Shown here one piece after another: positions 1-7,014 of a DNA stretch of 7,455 nt; the first letter of the stretch is position 1; every line of letters begins with the position of its first letter. The translations under genes were made by a program, and so were the position numbers. This DNA comes from Deltaproteobacteria bacterium (lineage in GTDB: Bacteria > Desulfobacterota > Binatia > Binatales > Binataceae). A model generated the notes under the pieces. The model searched no databases, had not been told where the DNA came from, and worked only from the letters and a program-made list of their open reading frames with translations. Location: positions 1 through 7,455 of the forward strand of contig JAJZAG010000189.1 in NCBI GenBank assembly GCA_021799555.1. The letters run 5' to 3'.

Positions 1-1
1 G

Positions 2-37
2 CCCGATTCCGGCGACAACCGCGAGGCCGCGCCATGA
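2..37 (+). CDS. 3' end of an unidentified upstream gene (partial)
   Basis: An open frame enters from the left edge, encodes 11 residues (PDSGDNREAAP) and stops at TGA 35-37. That stop overlaps the ATG of the permease as ATGA, the usual sign of a translationally coupled operon pair. Too little is visible to identify the product. In related operons the gene before the permease is often the periplasmic binding protein or another uptake component, but nothing in these residues shows that. The call rests mainly on the overlap. Confidence 0.4.
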   Translation, partial: PDSGDNREAAP

Positions 38-1104
38 ACGACCGCAAGCGCATCGCGACCGTTGGTGACCGGCCCGATGAACTTGGCGCGCTCGCGGGAG
101 CGCATCTAACGCGGACGCGAATGCTCGCTATACTGGGGGGCCTTGCGGCGCTGACTGCGATCTCGGCATTCGTTGCGGCGGCGTTCGGCAGCGTTCATAT
201 CAGCCTTGTCCGCGCGTGGTCGATGCCATCGAGTCCCGACCATGCGATCTTCTTCGCGGCGCGGTTGCCGCGCGTGATGATGGGAATCGCGGTTGGCGCG
301 GTGCTCGCCAGCGTGGGCGCCGCGCTGCAGGCGCTGGTGCGCAATCCCCTTGCCGAGGGCGGTATCCTGGGGATATCCGGCGGAGGAGCGCTAGGCGCGA
401 TTATCGCGCTGATCTTTCTGTCGCGACTCGGCGCGGACGAATCGGTCGTGCCGCTATTTGCGTTCGGCGCTGCGCTACTTTCGACAGTCGCGGTCTATCG
501 CATCGCAGAGGTGGACGGGCAGCTCGAACCGTTCACGTTGTTGCTGGTCGGAGTCATCTTCAACGCGTTCTGGGGCGCCGCGATCATGCTCGTCAACAGC
601 GTCGTCGATTTCTACCACATGCACACGATTCTCTTTTGGCTGATGGGCAGCCTTGAGGCCCCTACCTGGCGCCAGGTCGCCACAGTCGCGGCGCTTGGCG
701 CGGCAGGCTTTGGCGTCCTCATGTATAGGGCGCGCGAGCTAAATCTGCTGAGTCTCGGCGACGAAGCGGCTACCAACCTCGGCGTCGAGGTGAATCGGTT
801 GCGGCGCGCGGTCTTTATCGCGACCTCGGTGATGATCGGCGCGGCGGTATCGGTTAGCGGGATCATCTCGTTCGTCGGTCTGATCGTGCCGCATGTGCTG
901 AGGCTCGCCTTCGGTTCAGACCATCGCTTGCTCTTGCCGGCGTCGTTTCTGGGCGGTGCGGCATTCATGGTGATGGCCGATCTGGCGGCGCGCACGGTAA
1001 TTTCTCCGGCTGAAATTCCGGTCGGTGCGATAACGGCGCTGTGCGGCGGTCCGTTCTTCATTTTCATGCTGCGGCGCGAAGAACGCCGCCCGCTTTCGCT
1101 GTGA
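34..1104 (+). CDS. FecCD/BtuC-family ABC transporter permease
   Basis: Inner-membrane permease subunit of a metal-chelate importer (cobalamin, haem or Fe-siderophore class), 356 aa, a normal length for the family. After a polar extension of about 29 residues the protein is a chain of hydrophobic helices. Family landmarks are RLPR at 77-80, RNPLA at 103-107, LGISGG at 112-117, a cytoplasmic coupling-loop region with GDEAATNLGV, and FVGLIVPH at 280-287. These match the FecCD family, whose members usually have about ten membrane segments and act as homodimers. The ATG at 34 was chosen because GAGG at 23-26 lies 7 nt upstream and the ATG overlaps the preceding stop. An in-frame ATG at 121 would remove the extension and is a weaker alternative. 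The stop overlaps the ATPase start. The substrate cannot be fixed from the sequence. Confidence 0.95.
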   Translation: MNDRKRIATVGDRPDELGALAGAHLTRTRMLAILGGLAALTAISAFVAAAFGSVHISLVRAWSMPSSPDHAIFFAARLPRVMMGIAVGAVLASVGAALQALVRNPLAEGGILGISGGGALGAIIALIFLSRLGADESVVPLFAFGAALLSTVAVYRIAEVDGQLEPFTLLLVGVIFNAFWGAAIMLVNSVVDFYHMHTILFWLMGSLEAPTWRQVATVAALGAAGFGVLMYRARELNLLSLGDEAATNLGVEVNRLRRAVFIATSVMIGAAVSVSGIISFVGLIVPHVLRLAFGSDHRLLLPASFLGGAAFMVMADLAARTVISPAEIPVGAITALCGGPFFIFMLRREERRPLSL

Positions 1105-1904
1105 GCACTATCACGCCCAAATCGCCCGCTGTTCGAGTTACGGGGATCCGTGCCGGTTACACCGCGGTCGATGTGCTGCGCGGCGTTTCGTTTGCCGTCG
1201 ATCCCGGAGAGATTTTCGCGATCGTCGGTCCCAACGGCAGCGGCAAATCCACCATCCTGCGGGTGCTCGGCGGCACGATGCGGCCGCGGGCGGGCACGGT
1301 CGAGATTTGCGGGCGCGCGATCGAAAGCTACGACCGGCGCTCGCTTGCGAAGTTGGCCGCCTCCGTTGCCCAGGAAAATATCGTCGCGTTCCGGTTTACG
1401 GTGCTCGAAATCGTCTTGATGGGCCGCGCGCCGCATTTGGGCGCCTTCCGGTTCGAGAGCCACGCCGACGTCGCGATCGCGCGCAAGGCTCTTGCCGGCT
1501 TCGACCTGCTCGAACTGGCTCATCGCCACGTCGAAGAACTATCCGGCGGCGAGCGCAAACGGGTTTTTCTTGCGCGCGCGATCGCGCAGGAGCCGCGCGT
1601 GGTGCTGCTCGATGAGCCGACGGCGTATCTTGATCTGCGCCACGTCGCCGGGATCTTCGCCCATTTTCGCGAGCTTGCGACCGAGGGGGGATTGGCGGTC
1701 GTCGCGACGCTGCACGACCTGAACGCCGCCGCTGCGTATGCGGACCGGGTGCTGCTTCTAAAGGACGGTGCGGCGGTGGCGGCGGGAACTCCGTTCGAGG
1801 TGCTGACGGAAGAAAATCTCAGACACGTCTACGAAACCGAAGTGTATGTGGGGCGCAATCCTGCCACTGGCGCGCTGGCAATTTTTCCCGCGGCGCGCAC
1901 CTGA
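1101..1904 (+). CDS. ABC transporter ATP-binding protein, FecE/BtuD/HmuV type
   Basis: Cytoplasmic ATPase that powers the adjoining permease, 267 aa. All nucleotide-binding motifs are intact: Walker A GPNGSGKST at 43-51, Q-loop Gln91 in AQEN, signature LSGGE at 147-151, Walker B VVLLDEP at 167-173, D-loop YLD at 176-178 and H-loop His205 in TLHDLN. The motif set and size fit the iron-chelate/cobalamin importer ATPases. The start is taken as GTG 1101, whose last two bases form part of the permease stop (GTGA). This gives a normal N-terminus, beginning about ten residues before the first beta strand. The longer frame from ATG 1041 would run inside the permease gene and add 20 residues of frame-shadow sequence. 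The overlap implies coupled translation and 1:1 stoichiometry with the permease. Confidence 0.95.
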   Translation: MSTITPKSPAVRVTGIRAGYTAVDVLRGVSFAVDPGEIFAIVGPNGSGKSTILRVLGGTMRPRAGTVEICGRAIESYDRRSLAKLAASVAQENIVAFRFTVLEIVLMGRAPHLGAFRFESHADVAIARKALAGFDLLELAHRHVEELSGGERKRVFLARAIAQEPRVVLLDEPTAYLDLRHVAGIFAHFRELATEGGLAVVATLHDLNAAAAYADRVLLLKDGAAVAAGTPFEVLTEENLRHVYETEVYVGRNPATGALAIFPAART

Positions 1905-1967
1905 GCGGCGGCGGCGCGCGCATTCGCGATTGCCCGCGCGAGCGTTCGTGGTTACCCTTACAAATAG

Positions 1968-2672
1968 ATGAATGCGCAATTTCCCGGGCCGCGGCATCTG
2001 ATTTTCGACGCCGACGACACGCTCTGGGATTCAAACATCCATTTTCTCGAAGCTTTCGCTGAGTTCAGCGCCGCCGCTGCGCGCGCCAATCCGGCGGCAA
2101 ACCGCGACGCGGTAGCCGCCGCCGTCAGACGTGCAGAGATCGAACTCATCGAGACGCTCGGTTACGGGCGGCGGCCATACGTGATGGCTCTGCATCGCGC
2201 GGCGGAGGAACTCGCGACCAACGGCAGCGCAAACCGGTTGCACGCGGCCGTCGAACGGATTGGCGAGCGTCTATGCACGCGAGAATGCCCTCTGCTTGAG
2301 GGAGTTGCGGAGACCGTAGCCGTGCTGGCGGCACGCCACCGCCTGGTGCTCTTCACCAAGGGACAGCGCGACGAGCAGATCGAGAAGTTGGCGCGCTCGG
2401 GGTTGACCGATTATTTCTCACGCGTGGAGACTCCGCGCGAAAAGGACGTTGGCGCCTACCATCGTCTGATTCGGGACGCGGAGCTGCGTCGCGAACACAC
2501 CTGGATGATCGGCAACAGCCCGCGCTCCGATATCAATCCTGCCGTGCGCGCGGGCCTGCGCGCCGTTTACATCGCGCATCCGCACACCTGGGAACTTGAG
2601 GACGAAGAGCTCGATGCGAGCGATCGCATCGTTCAAATCGGCAGCTTTCGCGCGCTGCTCGATCTGTTCTAG
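1968..2672 (+). CDS. HAD-superfamily hydrolase (COG1011-like)
   Basis: Probable soluble cytoplasmic phosphatase, 234 aa. HAD motif I is FDADDTLWD, with nucleophile Asp14 and acid/base Asp16. Residues from about 22 to 110 form a mostly helical cap (C1 type). Motif II is Thr130 in LFTKG, motif III is Lys159 in PREKD, and motif IV is IGNSPRSDI at 181-189. Asn183 stands where many HADs have the first motif IV acid, while Asp188 is kept; from memory GNSPxSDI is common in this subfamily. The natural substrate is unknown; relatives hydrolyse small phosphate esters such as nucleotides or FMN. No strong ribosome-binding site precedes the ATG. The gene starts 63 nt after the ATPase and stops 13 nt before the phosphoesterase start, so it is probably co-transcribed at least with the latter. 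Confidence 0.85.
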   Translation: MNAQFPGPRHLIFDADDTLWDSNIHFLEAFAEFSAAAARANPAANRDAVAAAVRRAEIELIETLGYGRRPYVMALHRAAEELATNGSANRLHAAVERIGERLCTRECPLLEGVAETVAVLAARHRLVLFTKGQRDEQIEKLARSGLTDYFSRVETPREKDVGAYHRLIRDAELRREHTWMIGNSPRSDINPAVRAGLRAVYIAHPHTWELEDEELDASDRIVQIGSFRALLDLF

Positions 2673-2685
2673 AATCGAGGTTCTG

Positions 2686-3696
2686 ATGTCCACGGCGGAA
2701 TTAATCGCCGACCCCGTTCATTCGAAGCATGCCGAGCACGCACGGCCGCGCAAGCGCAGGCCCCCGCTCGCGCTGCGGCCGTTGCATAAGATTTGGCGGC
2801 GCACGATCGATCAACTTGACGTAACTCGGATCGATCTTCCGGTGCGCGGCCTCGCGGACGCGCATCGTAATTTGGTGGCGTGCCAGATCAGCGATTTTCA
2901 CGTCGATCGCGATGAAGATCTGGCGCGGCTGTACGCGGCGGTCGAAGCGATCAATCGCGAGCGGCCCGATCTTGTGTTTCTGACCGGGGATTATTTTTCG
3001 GGACCGGACACGATGCAACGGTTCCTCGACCCGTTTCGCGAGACGTTGTCGAGGCTCAAGACAGCGTACGGTGTGCTGGCGATCTTGGGAAACCACGATC
3101 ACTGGTCCTCCGCCGAGAAGATCACGGCCGCGCTCGAAGCCGCAGGCGCCGAAGTGCTGGCCAATCGCAATCGCCGCATCCGAATCAACGAGCGCGACCT
3201 GATCGTAGTCGGGATTGACGATCTATGGTCGCGCCATGCGGAACCGGCGCGCGCTTTCGCCGGCGTCGAGCCGGGCGAGAGCTCGATCGTGCTGGCGCAC
3301 AATCCCGACACCGCCCTCTACGCGCGCCACCTGCATCCGGGAGTGATGCTGTCAGGGCATACGCACGGCGGCGTGGTGCGGATTCCCTATTACGGTTCGC
3401 CGCTGAAATCAATTCTCCGGATCGGCAAGCGCTTTTACTCGGGTCTGAATCAATTCGAGGATTTTTTCATCTATACAAATCGCGGCTTGGGAACGTTCTG
3501 GCTGCGGATTCGAATCAATTGCCGTCCTGAGATTTCGCGATTCCGCCTGATGCCGCTCGATCCGGCACTGATCAACTCCGCCAAAACCACCGAAGCCGCG
3601 CCCGAAGCACTTCCGGGCGAAGTCCGTCGGCGCCGGCTGCGCAGGACCAAACCGGCGCGCCCCAAAATTCCGCGCCGCCGTCGCAAAACCCGTTAG
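2686..3696 (+). CDS. Metallophosphoesterase, YkuE/COG1408-like
   Basis: Dinuclear-metal calcineurin-like phosphoesterase, 336 aa. Every metal-site block is present in order: D-x-H (Asp70, His72) in ISDFH, GD (101-102) in LTGDY, GNHDH (135-139), His205 in LAHNPD, and GHTHGG (224-229). The spacing and the wording around GNHD and GHTHGG fit the YkuE group, whose members act on phospholipid headgroups or related phosphodiesters. The substrate here is not shown. Members often begin with a membrane or export segment; this one instead begins with a basic stretch (about residues 20-39) and has no clear signal or membrane helix. It ends in a tail of 25 residues holding 15 Arg/Lys. ATG 2686 was chosen because GAGG (2677-2680) lies 5 nt before it. 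An in-frame ATG at 2596 lies inside the HAD gene and lacks family resemblance. Confidence 0.88.
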   Translation: MSTAELIADPVHSKHAEHARPRKRRPPLALRPLHKIWRRTIDQLDVTRIDLPVRGLADAHRNLVACQISDFHVDRDEDLARLYAAVEAINRERPDLVFLTGDYFSGPDTMQRFLDPFRETLSRLKTAYGVLAILGNHDHWSSAEKITAALEAAGAEVLANRNRRIRINERDLIVVGIDDLWSRHAEPARAFAGVEPGESSIVLAHNPDTALYARHLHPGVMLSGHTHGGVVRIPYYGSPLKSILRIGKRFYSGLNQFEDFFIYTNRGLGTFWLRIRINCRPEISRFRLMPLDPALINSAKTTEAAPEALPGEVRRRRLRRTKPARPKIPRRRRKTR

Positions 3697-3771
3697 CTCG
3701 ACCCGCAAGCAGCGTGAAGACCCGGTTTGTATTAAATTGCGAGCGCGGGCCTAATTGACGTGGACGCGGAG

Positions 3772-4686
3772 ATGAAAGAGAAGACGGTTGCGCTCGCGGG
3801 CGGCTCTGGATTCATCGGCCGCACAATCGTGCGCCGGCTGGCGGCGGCGCCGGCCCTCAAGCTTCGTGTGCTGAGCCGCAACCCGGAAAAGGCGCGCGCG
3901 CAGCTTTGGGAAAGCCACGCCGAGTTTGTCGCTGCCGACATCTCGGATCCGGATTCCTTGCGCACCGCCCTCGAGGGGGCTGACGCGGTTATCGATTCGA
4001 TTCAGTTCGACGGCTACCCAATCGAGAATCCGCGCCGCGGGCTCACGTTCGATCGAATCGATCTCGGCGGCGTGCTTGCGCTCATCGCGGCGGCCAAAGC
4101 CGCACGCCTGACGCAATTCATTTACATCAGCGGTGCCGCGGCCGACGAGACTTCGTCGCATCCAGCTTTCCGCGCCAAGGGCAGGGCTGAGCGCGCGATC
4201 CGCGAGTCCGAACTCGACTACACAATCTTCCGCCCGTCGCTGGTCTACGGACCTGAAGACGCGGTGGTGAATAGTTTCGTCAAGCTGCTGAAATATGCGC
4301 CGGTATTCGGAGTGCCCGGAACCGGCCGCCAGAAGGTGCAGCCGGTCCTGGTGGATGACCTGGCCGAGTGCGTCGCACTTGCCCTTGAGGGACGCGGGCA
4401 CAACGGAACCTACGAAGTCGGCGGGCCGGACCTGATGACCTTTGACGATCTGATTCGGACGCTTATGGATGCAAGCGGGCATCGCCGCCCGATCGTTCAT
4501 ATTCCCGCCGGTCTGATGCGAGGATTCGGAGCGTTAGCCGAGAAGCTGCCCAGCCCGCTGCTTTCGCGCGACGCCGTGACTTTCGTCACCGCCGACAATG
4601 CGTGCGATATAGCACCCCTCGTTGCCGAGTTTGGCGTCAAACTCACCCCCGCGCGCGTCGGGATGCGCTACCTCGCGAAGAAGTAG
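3772..4686 (+). CDS. NDUFA9-like atypical SDR, NAD(P)-binding protein
   Basis: Rossmann-fold protein of the atypical/extended short-chain dehydrogenase group, 304 aa from ATG 3772. The dinucleotide loop is GGSGFIG at 10-16. Arg36 just after the second strand (LSRNP) suggests NADP(H) preference. AADISD at 54-59 and ISGAA at 119-123 are further family blocks, as is the downstream FRPSLVYGPED segment. The lysine of YxxxK is kept (Lys136) but the tyrosine position is Ala132, as in members of this group thought to bind cofactor without classical dehydrogenase chemistry. Relatives include the NDUFA9 subunit of complex I and quinone- or lipid-linked epimerase-like proteins. The start could equally be GTG 3760, four codons upstream; neither has a convincing ribosome-binding site. 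The gene lies 75 nt after the phosphoesterase and converges with the BtuF-like gene. Confidence 0.87.
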   Translation: MKEKTVALAGGSGFIGRTIVRRLAAAPALKLRVLSRNPEKARAQLWESHAEFVAADISDPDSLRTALEGADAVIDSIQFDGYPIENPRRGLTFDRIDLGGVLALIAAAKAARLTQFIYISGAAADETSSHPAFRAKGRAERAIRESELDYTIFRPSLVYGPEDAVVNSFVKLLKYAPVFGVPGTGRQKVQPVLVDDLAECVALALEGRGHNGTYEVGGPDLMTFDDLIRTLMDASGHRRPIVHIPAGLMRGFGALAEKLPSPLLSRDAVTFVTADNACDIAPLVAEFGVKLTPARVGMRYLAKK

Positions 4687-4714
4687 CCGCCGCTCTGATT
4701 GCGGTGCGATGGAT

Positions 4715-5629
4715 TCAGATGCGCTGCCATCCCGTTCCCTCGTGTCCGAAGTGAAACGCTTCCGGATGCATCATCTCCGCGAGAATTTCAAGCGATTCGG
4801 CAATCCTCGGGCCGGGGCGGTTGAAGTATTGATTCCCGTCGGCGATGAAGACGCGCCCTTCCCGCACCGCGCGCAGCTCGCGCCATCGCGGATCGCCGGA
4901 GAGCACCGGAAGTTCCGCCGTCGTGCGCGCGATCGGAAAGCCGCACGGAGCAATCATGATCACGTCGGGGTCCGCTGCGGCAAGCTCTTCGAGCTTCATC
5001 CATGGTGAATGCTCCCCCACGCGACCGAAGAGATTTCGTCCACCCGCCATCGCGGCCAGCTCGGGCATCCAGTTGCCGGCCGACATCAACGGACTCAACC
5101 ACTCGACGCAGGCAAATGTCGGCCGCGACTCGAGTACCGAAGCGCGCAACGCGATCGCGTCCATCCTGCCGCGCAATCGCGCGACGACCGCTGCGGCGCG
5201 TTCGGGTGCTTCCAGGGCAATCGCGACGCGCGTGATGTCGGAGAAAATATCCGCCAGCTTGTAGGGCGCGAGCGAGACGATCTTGGGCCGCGCGCCCATC
5301 CAATTGGCAACCGCGGCTTCGACGTCGCTTTCGCTGACGGCGCAAACCTGGCATTGCGATTGGGTGACGATCACTTCGGCGCCGAGCGTACGCAGCAGCA
5401 CCGGATCGACCCGATAAACCGACAACGCATCGCTCACGATCTTCTTGACGCGACGATCGATCTCGGCACTCGTACCCTGTACTTTGAATTTCGGCGCGGT
5501 CAACGTGGGCCGCCGAGTAACCGATGCGGGAAAATCACATTCGTGCGAGCGGCCAATCAGATCGTCTTCAAAGCCCAGCGCGCAAACGATTTCGGTTGCG
5601 CTCGGCAACAAGGTAACGATTTTCGGCAT
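4715..5629 (-). CDS. BtuF-like cobalamin-binding-family protein without signal peptide
   Basis: Periplasmic-binding-protein fold of the BtuF/TroA-like class, 304 aa. The N-terminal lobe opens with TLLPSATEIVCALG, followed by GRSHECDFP at 26-34. The C-terminal lobe has VEWLSPLMSAGNW (175-187), MPELAAMAGG (188-197) and DPDVIMIAPCGF (220-231), which are characteristic of proteins annotated as cobalamin-binding. The protein starts directly at the first strand, with no signal peptide or lipobox, so it is predicted to be cytosolic. It is therefore unlikely to serve as a classical importer binding protein. Cys31, Cys93, Cys96 (in QCQVC) and Cys229 are notable for a protein of this fold. The start is ATG 5627-5629, 19 nt after the lipoprotein stop, so the two are probably co-transcribed. 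Ligand binding is inferred from family resemblance only. Confidence 0.88.
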   Translation of the reverse strand: MPKIVTLLPSATEIVCALGFEDDLIGRSHECDFPASVTRRPTLTAPKFKVQGTSAEIDRRVKKIVSDALSVYRVDPVLLRTLGAEVIVTQSQCQVCAVSESDVEAAVANWMGARPKIVSLAPYKLADIFSDITRVAIALEAPERAAAVVARLRGRMDAIALRASVLESRPTFACVEWLSPLMSAGNWMPELAAMAGGRNLFGRVGEHSPWMKLEELAAADPDVIMIAPCGFPIARTTAELPVLSGDPRWRELRAVREGRVFIADGNQYFNRPGPRIAESLEILAEMMHPEAFHFGHEGTGWQRI

Positions 5630-5648
5630 CTTGATTTTCCGTTTAATC

Positions 5649-6074
5649 TTACTGAGGCGCGCTCGTCGATTCGATCTCGTCGAGGCCAGTGCTGCGATTC
5701 ACCGGGGTCAGGGTAACATTCGTCGAGGTCAGGCTCGCCGTAACAACCTCGCGAACGAAGTACGACTCTTCGGGGCGCACTTCGAGCGTGATTGCGGCTT
5801 CCGGCGCGCCCGCGGCGAAGCACTTGATCGTGCCCGGCTCCTCGACAAAAGCGTGATAGCCGCCCGCCCCGATCGCGATCGTTTCGGCGCCGCAGGTTAT
5901 CTCAGGCTCGTCGATCGATCCCATAAGTTGATAAGGGCGGTAAACGTACACCACTGCCTTGGTGCCCGGCAGCGCCATCGGTTTGAAGGGTGGCCCTTCG
6001 ACCTCGCATCCCGATATCGCGGACGACATCAAGGTCAGCGCGAACACCATCCGGCGGATTATTGAAAATTTCAC
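5649..6074 (-). CDS. DUF2846-like lipoprotein
   Basis: Small exported lipoprotein of 141 aa. The N-terminus is a lipoprotein signal: basic n-region (KFSIIRR), hydrophobic core (MVFALTLMSSA) and lipobox ISGC with the lipidated Cys at residue 23. Glu at +2 does not suggest inner-membrane retention by the Asp+2 rule. The mature part has the pattern PGTKAVVYVYRP, then CGAETIAIGAGGYHAFV and EPGTIKC, resembling DUF2846 domains of small beta-rich lipoproteins of unknown function. Two further cysteines (in ITCGAE and TIKCFA) could form a disulphide. The start is GTG at 6072-6074; the first in-frame ATG, eight codons later, would delete the basic n-region. It lies 68 nt after the methyltransferase and 19 nt before the BtuF-like gene. 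Confidence 0.8.
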   Translation of the reverse strand: MKFSIIRRMVFALTLMSSAISGCEVEGPPFKPMALPGTKAVVYVYRPYQLMGSIDEPEITCGAETIAIGAGGYHAFVEEPGTIKCFAAGAPEAAITLEVRPEESYFVREVVTASLTSTNVTLTPVNRSTGLDEIESTSAPQ

Positions 6075-6142
6075 TACGCTGCGCGGCTCCGGAATAGGGA
6101 TTATGCGGGATCACGTCCACGCGAGCCAGCGCCAGTGCGGCA

Positions 6143-6961
6143 TCATGCGAGCGGCTTCGAGGCGCGAACGTAGAAGAACAGCGGCATATGCTCGCGCCAT
6201 CGCGCCAGCCAGGGATGCGCCGCGCAGGCCGCTTCGGTCGGGCGAGGCTCGTGGATTTGCTCGAGCCGGAAACCGGCTCCGATCACGTGGTTAATATATT
6301 CCGAAAGGGTGCGATCGAAGCGCCGCACCGAGAATGGCTCGCGTTCGGCCGCGCCTGGGGCTTTTGAAAAATTCCATCGCTCGATCCATGGCTGATCGTT
6401 GAAATACTGCGCTCCGGTGTACCCGGTCTCGTGCCCTAGCGCGTCGCGGATCCACCCAAAACCGCGGGTCATAAAGCACGGATGGATAATGCTGAAGCAG
6501 AGCGCGCCGCCACGGCGCAGGACGCCGAACAGTTCACGCATCGCGGCGGGAAAATCAGGGCCATCCATCAGCGCCATGAAGGAAATCACCGCGTCGAAGG
6601 TATCGTTCTCAATTCCCGCGAGATCCGCGTAAGAGGCGACATTGTAACTAATACCCAACGGCGCGCGGCGCTCCTCGTCGCGCGCAAGCTCGATCATCCG
6701 CTCAGAAATATCCACACCCGAGATCCGCGCACCGCGACGCGCAAGTATACGGGTGTTGTATCCTTCGCCGCATCCGGCATCGAGGACGCGGCGGCCCGAA
6801 AGATCTCCGATAAATTCGAGGAACGCGGGATTATTGTAATATTCGCGGCACACGTCGTGGCCCGCGCGAATCTCAGCAGCCCACAGGTCGGCGTTGCGAT
6901 TCCAGTTGGCCGCAACTTCATCAGCCGAGATTACGCAAGATGGCTCGTCGATCGTACGCAC
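6143..6961 (-). CDS. Class I SAM-dependent methyltransferase
   Basis: Soluble methyltransferase of the UbiE/Methyltransf_11 type, 272 aa. SAM-binding motif I is VLDAGCGEGYNTR at 59-71. The acidic end of strand 2 is GVDIS at 82-86 (Asp84), and the post-motif strand is FDAVISFMALMD. The motif resembling LRRGGALCFSIIHPCF is followed by a C-terminal substrate region with RTLSEYINHVIGAGF and EPRPTE. The pattern is that of small-molecule methyltransferases; the acceptor cannot be deduced. The start is GTG at 6959-6961, because a strong CGGAGG ribosome-binding site lies 6 nt upstream. A longer frame beginning with TTG at 7025-7027 would translate through a perfect terminator hairpin and is rejected. 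First gene of a likely minus-strand operon with the lipoprotein and the BtuF-like gene. Confidence 0.9.
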   Translation of the reverse strand: MRTIDEPSCVISADEVAANWNRNADLWAAEIRAGHDVCREYYNNPAFLEFIGDLSGRRVLDAGCGEGYNTRILARRGARISGVDISERMIELARDEERRAPLGISYNVASYADLAGIENDTFDAVISFMALMDGPDFPAAMRELFGVLRRGGALCFSIIHPCFMTRGFGWIRDALGHETGYTGAQYFNDQPWIERWNFSKAPGAAEREPFSVRRFDRTLSEYINHVIGAGFRLEQIHEPRPTEAACAAHPWLARWREHMPLFFYVRASKPLA

Positions 6962-6967
6962 CTGAAT

Positions 6968-6973
6968 CCTCCG
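6968..6973 (-). promoter_or_regulatory. Ribosome-binding site deciding the methyltransferase start
   Basis: On the minus strand CGGAGG is followed by six bases (ATTCAG) and then GTG. This near-perfect Shine-Dalgarno sequence at ideal spacing fixes the GTG at 6959-6961 as the start, in preference to the upstream TTG. Confidence 0.85.
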
Positions 6974-6986
6974 AATAGTGACGCGC

Positions 6987-7014
6987 AAAAAGAAAAGGGC
7001 CGAAGCTTCGGCCC
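6987..7014 (-). terminator. Intrinsic terminator/attenuator hairpin in the methyltransferase leader
   Basis: Positions 6997-7014 are a perfect 18-nt palindrome (GGGCCGAAGCTTCGGCCC). Read on the minus strand it is followed immediately by TTTTCTTTTT (6996 down to 6987). A GC-rich stem with a U-rich 3' tract is the classical Rho-independent terminator. There is no T-run on the plus strand, so it works only for leftward transcription. It lies 14-25 nt before the methyltransferase ribosome-binding site and not after any visible gene, so it probably acts as an attenuator or ends a short leader RNA. Confidence 0.8.

Noticed and set aside
612..1529. 305-codon open frame on the minus strand
   Set aside because: It lies antisense to the permease and ATPase genes, whose motifs are complete. 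Its product is low-complexity Arg/Ala/Pro-rich with no recognisable domain. Long antisense frames are expected at this GC content.
1905..1967. GC-rich inverted repeats (CGCGCG) between ATPase and HAD genes
   Set aside because: CGCGCG is self-complementary and common at this base composition; no T-tract follows, so it is not a terminator.
3697..3771. AT-rich patch (TATTAAAT) before the SDR as a promoter, and CCCG/CGGG as a hairpin
   Set aside because: No acceptable -35 box lies at the right spacing, and the inverted repeat is short with a loop of about 20 nt. The SDR may simply be co-transcribed with the phosphoesterase.
3751..4500. 249-codon open frame on the minus strand
   Set aside because: Antisense to the SDR gene, which has clear family motifs; no domain is recognisable in the antisense product.
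4687..4714. Possible terminator between the convergent SDR and BtuF-like genes
   Set aside because: Only a 4-bp stem (CCGC/GCGG, 7-nt loop) is present, with no T-run on either strand.
5009..5716. 235-codon open frame on the plus strand
   Set aside because: Antisense to the BtuF-like gene and the end of the lipoprotein gene; it has compositional shadow features only.
6100..6128. Possible internal minus-strand promoter before the lipoprotein (CATAAT at 6105-6100)
   Set aside because: The -10 box is good (5 of 6), but the -35 position at 17-nt spacing reads TGGCTC (3 of 6). This is not enough to call a promoter.
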